From the NCBI RefSeq assembly GCF_014904705.1, contig NZ_JACZCQ010000003.1, forward strand, positions 186,001 to 250,000: a stretch of DNA of 64,000 nucleotides, read 5' to 3'. The DNA comes from Nisaea sediminum (GTDB taxonomy: Bacteria; Pseudomonadota; Alphaproteobacteria; Thalassobaculales; Thalassobaculaceae). Below are positions 1-8,122 of this stretch, piece after piece (the stretch's first letter is position 1; every line of letters begins with the position of its first letter). A program made the position numbers and the translations under genes. The notes below the pieces were generated by a model. The model worked only from the letters and a program-made list of their open reading frames with translations, did not search any database and was not told where the DNA came from.

Positions 1-2089
1 CATCCTGCTGACCACGCCGGAGAGCCTCGCCCTCCTGCTCTCCTATACCGACGCGCCGAGAATATTCGGACGCTTGCGCACGATCGTCGTCGACGAACTG
101 CACGCCCTCGCCCCGAACAAGCGCGGCGAGTTGCTTGCCCTCGGCTTTGCCCGGCTGGCGCGGCTGGCGCCGGACGCGCGCCGTGTCGGTCTCTCGGCAA
201 CCGTCGCCTATCCGGAAGCACTGGAAGCCTATCTCTCTCCCACCGGACGCGCGGGGCAAGGCGATGTTGCAAGGGTGACCGGCGGCGGCGCGGTCGCGGC
301 GGAGGTCAGAATTCTGATCGGCCGGGGTCATTTCCCCTGGTCCGGCCATATGGGCACCTACGCGGTCGAGGACATCTACGAGCAGATCTGCGGCGCCGAG
401 ACCACGCTGGTTTTCGTCAACACGCGGGCACAGGCGGAGATCCTCTTCCAGGCGCTCTGGCGGGTGAATGAGGAGAACCTGCCGATCGCCCTGCATCACG
501 GCTCGCTCTCGGCGGAGCAACGGCGCAAGGTCGAGGCGGTGATGGCCAAGGGCGGCCTGCGTGCCGTGGTCGCCACCTCCTCGCTCGACCTCGGCATCGA
601 CTGGGCCGCCGTCGACCTTGTGATCCAGGTCGGGGCGCCGAAGGGCTCCTCCCGGCTGCTACAGCGGATCGGGCGCGCCAATCACCGGCTCGACCAGCCG
701 AGCCGCGCCATCCTGATCCCGGCCAACCGCTTCGAGGTGCTCGAGTGCCAGGCCGCGATCGACGCGGTGAAGGAGATGACGCTCGACGGGGATCTGCCGA
801 GCGAGGGCGCGCTCGACGTGCTGGCGCAGCATATCCTCGGCACCGCCTGCGCGGGACCGTTCCATCCGGACCGGCTCTATGAGGAAGTGCGGACCGCCGC
901 GCCCTACGCAGACTTGCCGCGCGAGGATTTCGACGCCGTGCTGCGCTTCGTCACCGACGGCGGCTATGCGCTCCGCACCTACGATCGCTTCCGCCGCTTG
1001 CGGCCGACCCAGGACGGACTGCTCACAGTGGTCAACGAAAGGGTCGCGCGCGCCTACCGGATGAATGTCGGCACCATCGTCGAGGCGGTGACGCTCAAGG
1101 TCAGAATGCGGCGCGGACGCTTCCTCGGCGAGATCGAGGAATATTTCGTCCAGGGCCTGACGCCGGGCGATACCTTCCTCTTCGCCGGTCAACTCCTGAC
1201 CTTCGAGGGCGTGCGCGAGACTGTGGTCGAGGTCAGCCCCGGCGGCGACGGAGAACCTGAAGTGCCAGCTTATATGGGCGGACGCCTGCCTTTCACCACG
1301 CATCTTTCCGACCGGGTGCGCAGCATGCTGGAAGACGACCGCGACTGGCCGACCCTGCCTGCGCCCGTCGAAGACTGGCTCCGCATGCAGCAATGGCGCT
1401 CGGTCATGCCGAAGCGCGACCGCCTGCTGATCGAGATCTTCCCTCGCTCGGGCAAATTCTATCTCGTCGCCTACTGTTTCGCCGGACGCAACGCGCACCA
1501 GACTCTCGGCATGCTGCTGACACGGCGCATGGAGCGGGCCGGGCTCGATCCGCTAGGCTTCGTCGCGAGCGACTACGTGATCGCAGTCTGGGGCCTGAAG
1601 GAACCGCGCCGGGAGGACGTCGAGGCGCTGTTCGACCAGGACATGCTCGGCGACGATCTCGAGGAGTGGATGGCGGAATCGACGCTGCTGAAACGCACCT
1701 TCCGCAATGTTGCGGTTATCGCGGGACTGATCGAACGCAAGCTGCCGGGGCACGAAAAAACCGGGCGCCAGGTCACCTTCAGCGCCGATCTGATCTACGA
1801 CGTCCTCAGAAGCCACGAGCCGGATCACGTGCTGCTGAAAGCGACACGCGCCGATGCGGCGCGCGGCCTCACCGACATCCGCCGACTGGCCGACCTTCTG
1901 GTTCAGGTTCAGGGAAAGATCGATGTCCGCAGCCTTGATCGGGTCTCGCCGCTGGCGGTCCCGATCCTGCTGGAAATCGGTAGGGAACAAGTCCATGGCG
2001 GAGCCATGGATACGCTGCTCGAGGAAGCCGAAGCGGAACTGGTCGCGGAAGCCACCGGCGGCGACATGCAGGCGGGATTGCCGATATGA
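1..2089 (+). CDS. lhr: Ligase-associated Lhr-type DEXH helicase (5' truncated by window edge)
   Basis: ATP-dependent superfamily 2 nucleic-acid helicase of the Lhr family, in the group encoded beside ATP-dependent DNA ligase and thought to act in DNA repair. The reading frame is already open at base 2 (reads ILLTTPESL), so the N-terminus with the Walker A motif lies outside the window. Visible motifs are TTPESL (Ib region), VDELHAL (DEXH box II), LSATV (III), VFVNTRAQAE (IV), SSLDLGID (V) and QRIGRANHR (VI), followed by the winged-helix and DEAD-associated C-terminal region. About 695 codons are present; the family is usually 800 or more residues. The stop overlaps the next start by 4 nt (ATGA). 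PdeM, another member of the ligase-associated set, lies 1.6 kb downstream. Confidence 0.92.
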   Translation, partial: ILLTTPESLALLLSYTDAPRIFGRLRTIVVDELHALAPNKRGELLALGFARLARLAPDARRVGLSATVAYPEALEAYLSPTGRAGQGDVARVTGGGAVAAEVRILIGRGHFPWSGHMGTYAVEDIYEQICGAETTLVFVNTRAQAEILFQALWRVNEENLPIALHHGSLSAEQRRKVEAVMAKGGLRAVVATSSLDLGIDWAAVDLVIQVGAPKGSSRLLQRIGRANHRLDQPSRAILIPANRFEVLECQAAIDAVKEMTLDGDLPSEGALDVLAQHILGTACAGPFHPDRLYEEVRTAAPYADLPREDFDAVLRFVTDGGYALRTYDRFRRLRPTQDGLLTVVNERVARAYRMNVGTIVEAVTLKVRMRRGRFLGEIEEYFVQGLTPGDTFLFAGQLLTFEGVRETVVEVSPGGDGEPEVPAYMGGRLPFTTHLSDRVRSMLEDDRDWPTLPAPVEDWLRMQQWRSVMPKRDRLLIEIFPRSGKFYLVAYCFAGRNAHQTLGMLLTRRMERAGLDPLGFVASDYVIAVWGLKEPRREDVEALFDQDMLGDDLEEWMAESTLLKRTFRNVAVIAGLIERKLPGHEKTGRQVTFSADLIYDVLRSHEPDHVLLKATRADAARGLTDIRRLADLLVQVQGKIDVRSLDRVSPLAVPILLEIGREQVHGGAMDTLLEEAEAELVAEATGGDMQAGLPI

Positions 2090-2865
2090 ACGGGCTTCGA
2101 CCGCTGGACGCATTTACGCCTGAGATGGTCGGCACGCTGCGGCAGCGAATCGGTGCTGACCCGGCCTGCTCGCTCTATCTGGAAACCGCGCTCGACGCGA
2201 CGCGGACAGGCGCCCGCAACCGCTTCGCTCATCTTTCGGACAGCGGCGGCGTGATCCTCGCGATCTCGTTCGACGGACTCGATGTTGTATCGACCCTCGG
2301 TCCGCTCGACGAGGCGGATTACCGGCTCCTGGCCACCAGCGGACGCAAGGAGCTCCAGCTTGCGCCGGCCCATGCTAGGCACCTGCGTGAACAGCTTGCC
2401 GGCCGCCGGTTCAGGGAACGCGACGCTCATTTCTACATCCGCCCGCAAACCGCCGCACTGCCGGAGCATCCCGCAAACGTGCGCCGCCTCGGCCCGGAGA
2501 ACGAGGTCGAGGTCGCCGCCTTCATGCAGGCTCACAATCGGGAAACGGTATTCTCTAACTGGATGCTGTCGGGATATTTCTGCGCGGCGTTCGAAGCCGG
2601 CGAAATCGTTGCAACGGCAGGAACCGTGATCACCCATCGCGCAAGCGGCCGCGCGAATATCGGCAATCTGCTGACGGCTCCTGGAAAGCGCGGGCGCGGT
2701 TTTGCCCGTGCCGCGCTTTCGGCCCTGATCCGGACCCTCCAGGAGAACGGGATTCCGGATCTCTCGCTGGTCACGACGGCGGAAAATCGGGCGGCGCGGG
2801 CGCTTGCAGAGTCGCTCGGCTTCAAGAGCCTCGAGCGCCGCGTTCAGTTCGATGTGGAGGAATAG
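2086..2865 (+). CDS. GNAT family N-acetyltransferase
   Basis: Predicted acyl-CoA-dependent N-acetyltransferase of 259 residues. The C-terminal half looks like a GNAT fold: GNLLTAPGKRGRGFARAAL resembles the acetyl-CoA pyrophosphate loop (R/Q-x-x-G-x-G/A), and LVTTAENRAARALAESLGF is the usual beta5-alpha4 segment ending in the GF motif. The N-terminal half (about residues 1-120) is a less conserved GNAT-like region. The start overlaps the lhr stop by 4 nt, so it is translationally coupled to the helicase. Its substrate is unknown. The position between lhr and pdeM suggests it is a later insertion into a DNA-repair operon, not a repair factor itself, but that is inference. Confidence 0.8.
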   Translation: MNGLRPLDAFTPEMVGTLRQRIGADPACSLYLETALDATRTGARNRFAHLSDSGGVILAISFDGLDVVSTLGPLDEADYRLLATSGRKELQLAPAHARHLREQLAGRRFRERDAHFYIRPQTAALPEHPANVRRLGPENEVEVAAFMQAHNRETVFSNWMLSGYFCAAFEAGEIVATAGTVITHRASGRANIGNLLTAPGKRGRGFARAALSALIRTLQENGIPDLSLVTTAENRAARALAESLGFKSLERRVQFDVEE

Positions 2866-2895
2866 GGCCCGTAAACAAGGCAGCCACGCGGCGTG

Positions 2896-3075
2896 CTAGT
2901 TGACGACAACCTTGGTGGCATCGCCATACATCTCGGAGATGATGAAGCGGGCGTGATCGATCATTTTCGGAGTCTCTTCTCCGTCGATAGAGAACACTTT
3001 CTCATCTCCCGCTCGGGAGAAAGAGACGTAGTTCTGAAGTCCGTAATTGGTCAGGAAGGTCGTTTCGAAGTTCAT
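2896..3075 (-). CDS. Small uncharacterised protein, 59 aa
   Basis: Small ORF not recognised as any named family. The start is chosen at ATG 3075 because AAGGTG lies about 6 nt upstream; the frame is open further upstream but without an RBS. The protein starts MNFETTFLTNYGLQ and ends ATKVVVN, is soluble and mildly acidic, and has no Cys motif or membrane segment. Its 5' untranslated DNA contains a GC hairpin with a GAAA loop on the opposite strand (3104-3119). It could be a stress-related small protein given the neighbouring cold-shock gene, but nothing in the sequence shows a function. Confidence 0.45.
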   Translation of the reverse strand: MNFETTFLTNYGLQNYVSFSRAGDEKVFSIDGEETPKMIDHARFIISEMYGDATKVVVN

Positions 3076-3103
3076 AGTCACCTTGATAAATATTGATGCG
3101 GCA

Positions 3104-3119
3104 CGGCCGGAAACGGCCG
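3104..3119. other. Perfect 6-bp hairpin with tetraloop
   Basis: CGGCCG-GAAA-CGGCCG. On the plus strand this gives a stem with a GNRA-type loop. On the minus strand it lies just upstream of the 59-aa ORF and could affect its 5' untranslated region. No T-run follows on either strand, so it is not a clear terminator. Confidence 0.4.
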
Positions 3120-3151
3120 AACGCACGGAACTTAGTCCATATTTGCAAATC

Positions 3152-3182
3152 GGATCGGGGCGATCCGTGACCGCCCCGATCC
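3152..3182 (-). terminator. Probable intrinsic terminator of cspA
   Basis: Inverted repeat with 11-bp arms (3152-3162 and 3172-3182, GGATCGGGGCG and its complement) and a 9-nt loop, 18 bp beyond the cspA stop. On the minus strand the stem is followed by GATTTGC, only a weak T tract. It may work for the gene on its left as well. Confidence 0.65.
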
Positions 3183-3199
3183 TCTCTTGATGCGAACTG

Positions 3200-3409
3200 T
3201 CAGCTCACCATCTTCAGGTTTTCGGCAGACATCTTGCCGTTCTGGCCCGGGACCAGATCGAAAGAGACGCGCTGGCCTTCATCGAGGCTGGCAATGCCGG
3301 AGCGCTCAAGTGCGGTGATATGCACGAACGCATCGTTCGAGCCATCTTCCGGCTCAATGAAGCCATAACCCTTGGTGGAGTTGAACCATTTAACAGTACC
3401 GTTAGCCAT
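3200..3409 (-). CDS. cspA: Cold-shock domain protein (CspA family)
   Basis: Single OB-fold RNA/DNA-binding protein of 69 residues, the normal length for bacterial Csp. RNP1 (KGYGFI) and RNP2 (DAFVHI) are both present, as is the WFN entry motif. It acts as an RNA chaperone in the cytoplasm. The start is placed at ATG 3409 because AAAGGA lies 7 nt upstream and the protein then begins MANGTVKWFN like its relatives. A 250-bp leader region lies upstream, which is typical for temperature-responsive csp genes; I could not assign a promoter with confidence. An intrinsic terminator follows. Confidence 0.95.
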   Translation of the reverse strand: MANGTVKWFNSTKGYGFIEPEDGSNDAFVHITALERSGIASLDEGQRVSFDLVPGQNGKMSAENLKMVS

Positions 3410-3662
3410 GATTTTTCCTTTCACGACATAATAAATCGGCCGACGGCACATTGCTGTCAGCCAGTGAAAACGCCCAAAATGTCGAGAAGAGAACTTGGTC
3501 GAACGCCCGGAGGCGAAAACAGTCTTTTAACAGCGACTTCTAAACGTGCCTGAACATTTAGGACTAAATCCAGAAAATGCAAGGGAATTATTTTCAGACC
3601 GTCAAATAAACCTGCCCGTCAATGGTCTTGACCATGCTCCATCGATCCGCCTAAGCAGCGCA

Positions 3663-4334
3663 ATGAACAGCGAACAGCTCCTGATCAACGGCGTCCCGCT
3701 CGTCGCCGACCATAGCGGCATCCTCTATTGGCCGGAGCAATCCCTGCTCGTCGTCTCTGACCTGCATCTGGAGAAAGCGTCGAGCTACGCCGCCCGCGGC
3801 ATTCCTCTGCCACCCTACGACACTGGCAACACCCTGAAGCGCCTTGCCCGCGTCTGTGAGATCTATCGGCCGGAGCGAGTGATCTGTCTCGGCGACAATT
3901 TCCATGACAGCAACGGACCGGAGCGGATGGCGGAGACCGACCGTCAGACGATGATCGCCCTTACCCGCGGGCGAGACTGGTGCTGGATCACCGGCAACCA
4001 CGACCCGGATCTGGCCGATGAGCTGCCCGGTCGGCGGAGCGCCTTGGAAACCCTCGGCGCCCTAACCTTTCGCCACGAAAGCATCCCCGGAAGTGCCGGA
4101 GAGATCAGCGGCCACTTTCATCCGTCCGCGCGGGTGAAAACTCGCCAGCGCCATCTCTCCGGGCGCTGCTTCGCCCATAACGGATCGTGCCTGATCATGC
4201 CCGCTTTCGGCGCGCTCACCGGTGGCCTCAGCGTACGCGACCCGGCCATCGGCGCCATTCTCGGCCCCTCGTTCGAGATCCTCTTTCTCGGCCCGCGACG
4301 GGTCTACCGGTTCCCGAGCGCCGCCGCCGCGTAA
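3663..4334 (+). CDS. pdeM: Ligase-associated DNA damage response endonuclease PdeM (metallophosphoesterase)
   Basis: Calcineurin-like metallophosphoesterase of 223 residues. The metal-binding motifs appear in order: SDLHLEK (D-x-H), GDNFHD (G-D-x-x), GNHDPD (G-N-H-D) and GHFHPSA (G-H-x-H). The C-terminal segment GSCLIMPAFGALTGGL is characteristic of the PdeM group, which is encoded next to ATP-dependent ligase and Lhr helicase. ATG 3663 is preferred because the conserved protein begins just after it, although the frame opens earlier at 3546. It is separated from lhr by three genes, which is unusual. An ECF-type promoter for the photolyase operon begins 8 bp after its stop. Confidence 0.87.
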   Translation: MNSEQLLINGVPLVADHSGILYWPEQSLLVVSDLHLEKASSYAARGIPLPPYDTGNTLKRLARVCEIYRPERVICLGDNFHDSNGPERMAETDRQTMIALTRGRDWCWITGNHDPDLADELPGRRSALETLGALTFRHESIPGSAGEISGHFHPSARVKTRQRHLSGRCFAHNGSCLIMPAFGALTGGLSVRDPAIGAILGPSFEILFLGPRRVYRFPSAAAA

Positions 4335-4341
4335 GTCAAAG

Positions 4342-4371
4342 TGATCCGCCCGCCACCGTCTGCCGTATCGG
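4342..4371 (+). promoter_or_regulatory. ECF (RpoE/ChrR, ECF11-like) promoter of the photolyase operon
   Basis: TGATCC (-35, 4342-4347), an 18-nt spacer, then TATCGG (4366-4371) preceded by CCG. This fits the known alphaproteobacterial RpoE pattern TGATCC-N17/18-TA, used for the singlet-oxygen response of Rhodobacter. The predicted start of transcription is about 4378, 20 bp before the TTG start of the photolyase. The same layout (TGATCC-N18, with CCGTA at the -10) occurs in front of the convergent operon at 13299-13328. Confidence 0.75.
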
Positions 4372-4397
4372 CTCAGCATGAATTAACGGGTGGCATT

Positions 4398-5855
4398 TTG
4401 TCCGAAAAACCAATCCTCGTCTGGTTCCGTCAGGATCTGCGGCTGAGCGACAATCCGGCTCTGACGGCCGCTGTAGACTCCGGCGCGCCGGTTCTCCCTG
4501 TCTACATTCTGGACGATAAAACGCCGGGCAAATGGGCGCCGGGCGGCGCATCGCGCTGGTGGCTGCATCACAGCCTTGCCGCCCTGGCCGAAAGACTGGA
4601 AAAGCGCGGCGGCGCACTCCATCTCGTCCGATCACGAGACGCAACCGAAACGATCCGTGACCTCGCGCGGAAATCCGATGCAGCGGCGGTGTACTGGAAT
4701 CGCTGCTACGAGCCGTTCGCCATCGCGCGCGATACGAAGCTGAAACAGGCCCTGAAGACCGATGGGATCGACACCGAGAGCTTCAATGCCTCTCTTCTGT
4801 TCGAACCCTGGGAAGTGAAGACCAAGTCCGGCACGGCGCCGAAGGTCTTCTCGCCCTATTGGCGCGCCCTACGTGCACTCGGAGATCCGCCAGCACCGCA
4901 CCCCGCGCCCGACGAAATACGTGGCGCCGATTTTGCTCCGAAAAGCGACAGGCTCGAAGATTGGAACCTGCTGCCGACAAAGCCCGACTGGGCGGCCGGG
5001 TTCAATAGTCACTGGAAGCCCGGCGAGGCCTCCGCGCAATCCCGGCTCGACTGGTTCCTCGAAACCGCGCTGGACGATTATACGGACGGCCGCAATTTCC
5101 CAGCGAAGCCCTCCGTTTCGCGTCTTTCCCCGCATCTCCATTTCGGCGAGATCGGGCCGAGGCAGATCTGGCACCGCACCCTCGCCTTTTGCCATGCCGA
5201 GGGCCGCAATCCCTTTTCGGGATCGGCGGAGCATTTCCTGAAGGAACTGGTCTGGCGCGAATTTTCCCATTCGCTGCTCTACCACAATCCGGATCTTCCC
5301 GAGGCATGCCTCAAGCCCGAGTTCGAGAACTTCCCCTGGGAGAAATCGGACAAAGCGCTCCGGGCATGGCAGCGCGGGCAGACCGGCATTCCCATCGTCG
5401 ATGCGGGGATGCGCGAACTCTGGCAGACCGGCTACATGCACAACCGGGTGCGGATGATCTGCGCCTCCTTCCTGATCAAGCACCTGATGGTGGACTGGCG
5501 AGCGGGAGAGGCGTGGTTCTGGAACACCCTGCTGGACGCCGATCTCGCGAACAATGCGGCTTCCTGGCAATGGGTGGCCGGCTCGGGAGCGGATGCCGCA
5601 CCCTATTTTCGTATCTTCAACCCGGTCCTGCAGGGCGAGAAGTTCGATCCGGACGGCGTCTATACCCGCCGCTGGGTGCCGGAGCTGGCGAACGTGCCCG
5701 ACCGCTACCTGCAGAAGCCCTGGGAGGCGCCCGGCAACCTGGCGCCTGCCTATCCTGCCCCGATCGTCGATCTCGCCGCCGGTCGCGAGCGTGCCCTCGC
5801 CGCTTACAAGGATCTGGGCAATGCAGAACCCGAAAAGTCGGTCGCGTGGGGTTAG
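4398..5855 (+). CDS. phrB: Deoxyribodipyrimidine photolyase (cryptochrome/photolyase family, class I)
   Basis: Light-dependent FAD enzyme that splits cyclobutane pyrimidine dimers. It begins PILVWFRQDLRLSDNPAL, the photolyase N-terminal signature; the antenna Rossmann domain covers about residues 1-130 and the FAD-binding helical domain about 190-470. Visible C-terminal signatures are LKELVWREF, GIPIVDAGMREL, TGYMHNRVRM and WQWVAGSGADA, including tryptophans of the electron-transfer chain. TTG 4398 is chosen because GGGTGG precedes it and because the ECF promoter would initiate near 4378; the GTG at 4341 would lie upstream of that. 485 residues is the normal length. It is the first gene of a stress operon shared with lipid-modifying enzymes. 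Confidence 0.93.
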   Translation: MSEKPILVWFRQDLRLSDNPALTAAVDSGAPVLPVYILDDKTPGKWAPGGASRWWLHHSLAALAERLEKRGGALHLVRSRDATETIRDLARKSDAAAVYWNRCYEPFAIARDTKLKQALKTDGIDTESFNASLLFEPWEVKTKSGTAPKVFSPYWRALRALGDPPAPHPAPDEIRGADFAPKSDRLEDWNLLPTKPDWAAGFNSHWKPGEASAQSRLDWFLETALDDYTDGRNFPAKPSVSRLSPHLHFGEIGPRQIWHRTLAFCHAEGRNPFSGSAEHFLKELVWREFSHSLLYHNPDLPEACLKPEFENFPWEKSDKALRAWQRGQTGIPIVDAGMRELWQTGYMHNRVRMICASFLIKHLMVDWRAGEAWFWNTLLDADLANNAASWQWVAGSGADAAPYFRIFNPVLQGEKFDPDGVYTRRWVPELANVPDRYLQKPWEAPGNLAPAYPAPIVDLAAGRERALAAYKDLGNAEPEKSVAWG

Positions 5856-5919
5856 CCACAGCGAAATGCTGCACCGACTGCACAATTCAGAATAGAGTTT
5901 CTTCCGGGGGAGTGACTGG

Positions 5920-7266
5920 ATGCGAATAGCTGTTGTCGGAAGCGGGATCGCCGGACTTGGCACCGCATGGCTCTTGTCGTCGCGCTATCAGGTGACCGTC
6001 TACGAAGCAAATGACCGGCTCGGCGGACACAGCAATTCGGTAATTGTCGATTATGACGGCGCGGCCGTCCCCGTAGATACCGGCTTCATCGTCTACAACG
6101 AGGCGACCTACCCGAACCTGATCGGAATGTTCGACTGGCTCGGTGTGAAGACCAAGCCGAGCGACATGTCCTTCAGCGTCTCGGTCGGCGATGGCGCGCT
6201 CGAATACGAGGGCTCGCTCCGGGGCCTGGTCGCCCAGCCGGCCAATCTGTTGAAGCCCGGATATTACCGGATGCTGGCCGATGTCGCCCGGTTCTTCGCA
6301 GCGGCTCCGCGCCTTCTCGACGAGCCGCACGACCCGGACATCACCCTCGGCGCCTTCCTGAAGTGCGAAGGCTACGGCGACGGTTTCCTCTACGACCACC
6401 TACTGCCGATGGCAGCGGCGATCTGGTCCTGCCCGGTCGAGACGATGCTTGCCTTCCCGGCCCGCAGCTTCGTGCGCTTCTTCGTCAATCACGGCCTGCT
6501 GAAACATGTGAACCGGCCTCAGTGGTTCACCGTCGATGGCGGTTCGCGCAACTATGTCCGCCGTCTGGCCGACGAGATCGAACAGCGCGGCGGGCAGATC
6601 CGCACAGGGCATCCGGTACACCGGGTCCGCCGCCTCGACACGGGCGCCATGGTGACGGAACCGGATGGCTCGGAAACCTTCTACGACCAGATCGTGATCG
6701 GCGCCCACGGCGACGAGGCACTGTCGATGCTGGGGGACGCGGACGACGCGGAACGCAACCTGCTCGGCTGCTTTACCTATCAGGACAATGTCGCCGTACT
6801 GCACCGCGACCGCAGCCTGATGCCGAAAAGGCGCGCGGCCTGGGCCTCCTGGAACTATCTCGCGGAAGGCCGGCGGGACATGGACCGCGCGGTCGCCCTC
6901 ACCTACTGGATGAACCGGCTGCAGGGGATCGACGAGCGGCTTCCGCTGTTCGTGACCATGAACCCGCTCCGCGAACCGGATCCCGCGCTCGAATTCGCGC
7001 GCTTCAACTACACCCATCCGGTCTTCGACAGTGCTGCCGTGCGTGCCCAAACCGGTCTCGGAGCCATACAGGGAAACCGCAATACCTGGTTCTGCGGCAG
7101 CTATTGCGGCTACGGTTTCCACGAGGACGGCCTCAAGGCCGGGATCGCCGTTGCGCGCAGCCTCGGGATCACGGTTCCCTGGAACACCACGGTAGAGCCC
7201 GCGCGCCAGGATTGGCTGGCGCGGCAGAACTCCGAGGCGGCCGCCCTTGCCACGGGAGACGATTGA
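5920..7266 (+). CDS. FAD-dependent oxidoreductase, COG2907 (amine oxidase-like)
   Basis: Flavoprotein of 448 residues with the dinucleotide fold at the N-terminus (VGSGIAGLG, acidic end EANDRLGGHS), a central substrate domain and the C-terminal FAD segment NTWFCGSYCGYGFHEDGLKAG. This family is almost always encoded with DUF1365 and a cyclopropane-fatty-acid-synthase-like methyltransferase, as here. In Rhodobacter the equivalent genes belong to the RpoE singlet-oxygen regulon and are tied to unsaturated/furan fatty acid chemistry, so oxidation or desaturation of a modified acyl chain is the best inference. RBS GGGGGAG precedes ATG 5920. Confidence 0.85.
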   Translation: MRIAVVGSGIAGLGTAWLLSSRYQVTVYEANDRLGGHSNSVIVDYDGAAVPVDTGFIVYNEATYPNLIGMFDWLGVKTKPSDMSFSVSVGDGALEYEGSLRGLVAQPANLLKPGYYRMLADVARFFAAAPRLLDEPHDPDITLGAFLKCEGYGDGFLYDHLLPMAAAIWSCPVETMLAFPARSFVRFFVNHGLLKHVNRPQWFTVDGGSRNYVRRLADEIEQRGGQIRTGHPVHRVRRLDTGAMVTEPDGSETFYDQIVIGAHGDEALSMLGDADDAERNLLGCFTYQDNVAVLHRDRSLMPKRRAAWASWNYLAEGRRDMDRAVALTYWMNRLQGIDERLPLFVTMNPLREPDPALEFARFNYTHPVFDSAAVRAQTGLGAIQGNRNTWFCGSYCGYGFHEDGLKAGIAVARSLGITVPWNTTVEPARQDWLARQNSEAAALATGDD

Positions 7267-7267
7267 G

Positions 7268-8092
7268 ATGGACGGCGGGGCCGAAAGGATCGCCCCAACG
7301 TCCTGCCTCTATCGCGGGGCGGTCATGCATGCGCGCCTGCTGCCTTTCCGGCATCGCTTCGTCTACCGCGTGTTCTCGATGCTGGTGGATCTCGACGAAC
7401 TCGACGGACTTTCCGGCGAGCTGCGGTTCTTCTCGCGCAACCGCTTCAACCTGTTCTCCTATTTCGACAGGGACCACGGCAGCCGCGACGGCACGCCGGT
7501 GGCGGACTGGGTCCACGACCAGCTCCAGGCCGCAGGCCTCGAATTAGATGAAGGTCGCATCACAACACATTGTTTTCCAAGAATTCTCGGTTTCGTCTTC
7601 AATCCCCTGACGATCTATTTCTGCCATCGTCGGGACGGGCGCCTGCTGGCCGTGCTTTACGAGGTGAAGAACACGTTCGGACAGCAGCATTGCTACCTGA
7701 TCCCGGTCGAAGACGGGCACGAGCCGGGGAACGCGATCCTGCAAAGCTGCGACAAGGGCTTCTACGTCTCGCCATTCATCGGGATGCAGTCGACATACCG
7801 CTTCCGCCTGAAGGATCCCGGGGAAAAACTCTCGATCCTGATCCGTCAGGAAACGCCGGCGGGTGAAACCCTGGTCGCGACCCATACAGGACGCCGTGAA
7901 GAACTCTCCGACGGCACGATCCTCAGGATGGCGGCCCTCTATCCGCTGCTCACCGTCAAGGTCGTTGCCGGCATCCACTGGGAGGCCCTGAAGCTCTGGA
8001 TCAAGGGCGCGGTCTTCCACGAGCGGCCGGCGGAACCGGATCGCGCGGTAACCGTCATCGGCAAGTCATCCACCGGTCGGCGAGCAGCGTAA
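7268..8092 (+). CDS. DUF1365 family protein
   Basis: Conserved protein of 274 residues, family DUF1365 (COG3496). Typical segments are YRGAVMHARLLPFRHRFVYRVF near the N-terminus, then FNLFSYFDRDHGSRDG, FPRILGFVFNPLTIYFC and YEVKNTFGQQHCY. The biochemical role is unproven. It almost always sits between the COG2907 flavoprotein and the CFA-like methyltransferase, so it probably works on the same lipid substrate. ATG 7268 begins 2 bp after the preceding stop, with GGGAG inside the end of that gene. There is no signal peptide; an aromatic-rich region may touch the membrane. Confidence 0.85.
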   Translation: MDGGAERIAPTSCLYRGAVMHARLLPFRHRFVYRVFSMLVDLDELDGLSGELRFFSRNRFNLFSYFDRDHGSRDGTPVADWVHDQLQAAGLELDEGRITTHCFPRILGFVFNPLTIYFCHRRDGRLLAVLYEVKNTFGQQHCYLIPVEDGHEPGNAILQSCDKGFYVSPFIGMQSTYRFRLKDPGEKLSILIRQETPAGETLVATHTGRREELSDGTILRMAALYPLLTVKVVAGIHWEALKLWIKGAVFHERPAEPDRAVTVIGKSSTGRRAA

Positions 8093-8122
8093 GCAAGAAG
8101 ATTGAGAATGGGGCGAGCTGGA

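Noticed and set aside
659-1498. Long antisense frames in lhr, cfa and other GC-rich genes
   Set aside because: They are shadows caused by high GC; products lack domains and are Arg/Ala/His-rich low-complexity sequence.
3127-3160. EcfG (general stress) promoter GGAAC-N16-CGTT near 3127
   Set aside because: GGAAC is present but no GTT at the right distance; not supported.
4341-4397. N-terminal extension of the photolyase from GTG 4341
   Set aside because: It would place the start upstream of the predicted transcription start; TTG 4398 has a better RBS and matches the family's N-terminus.
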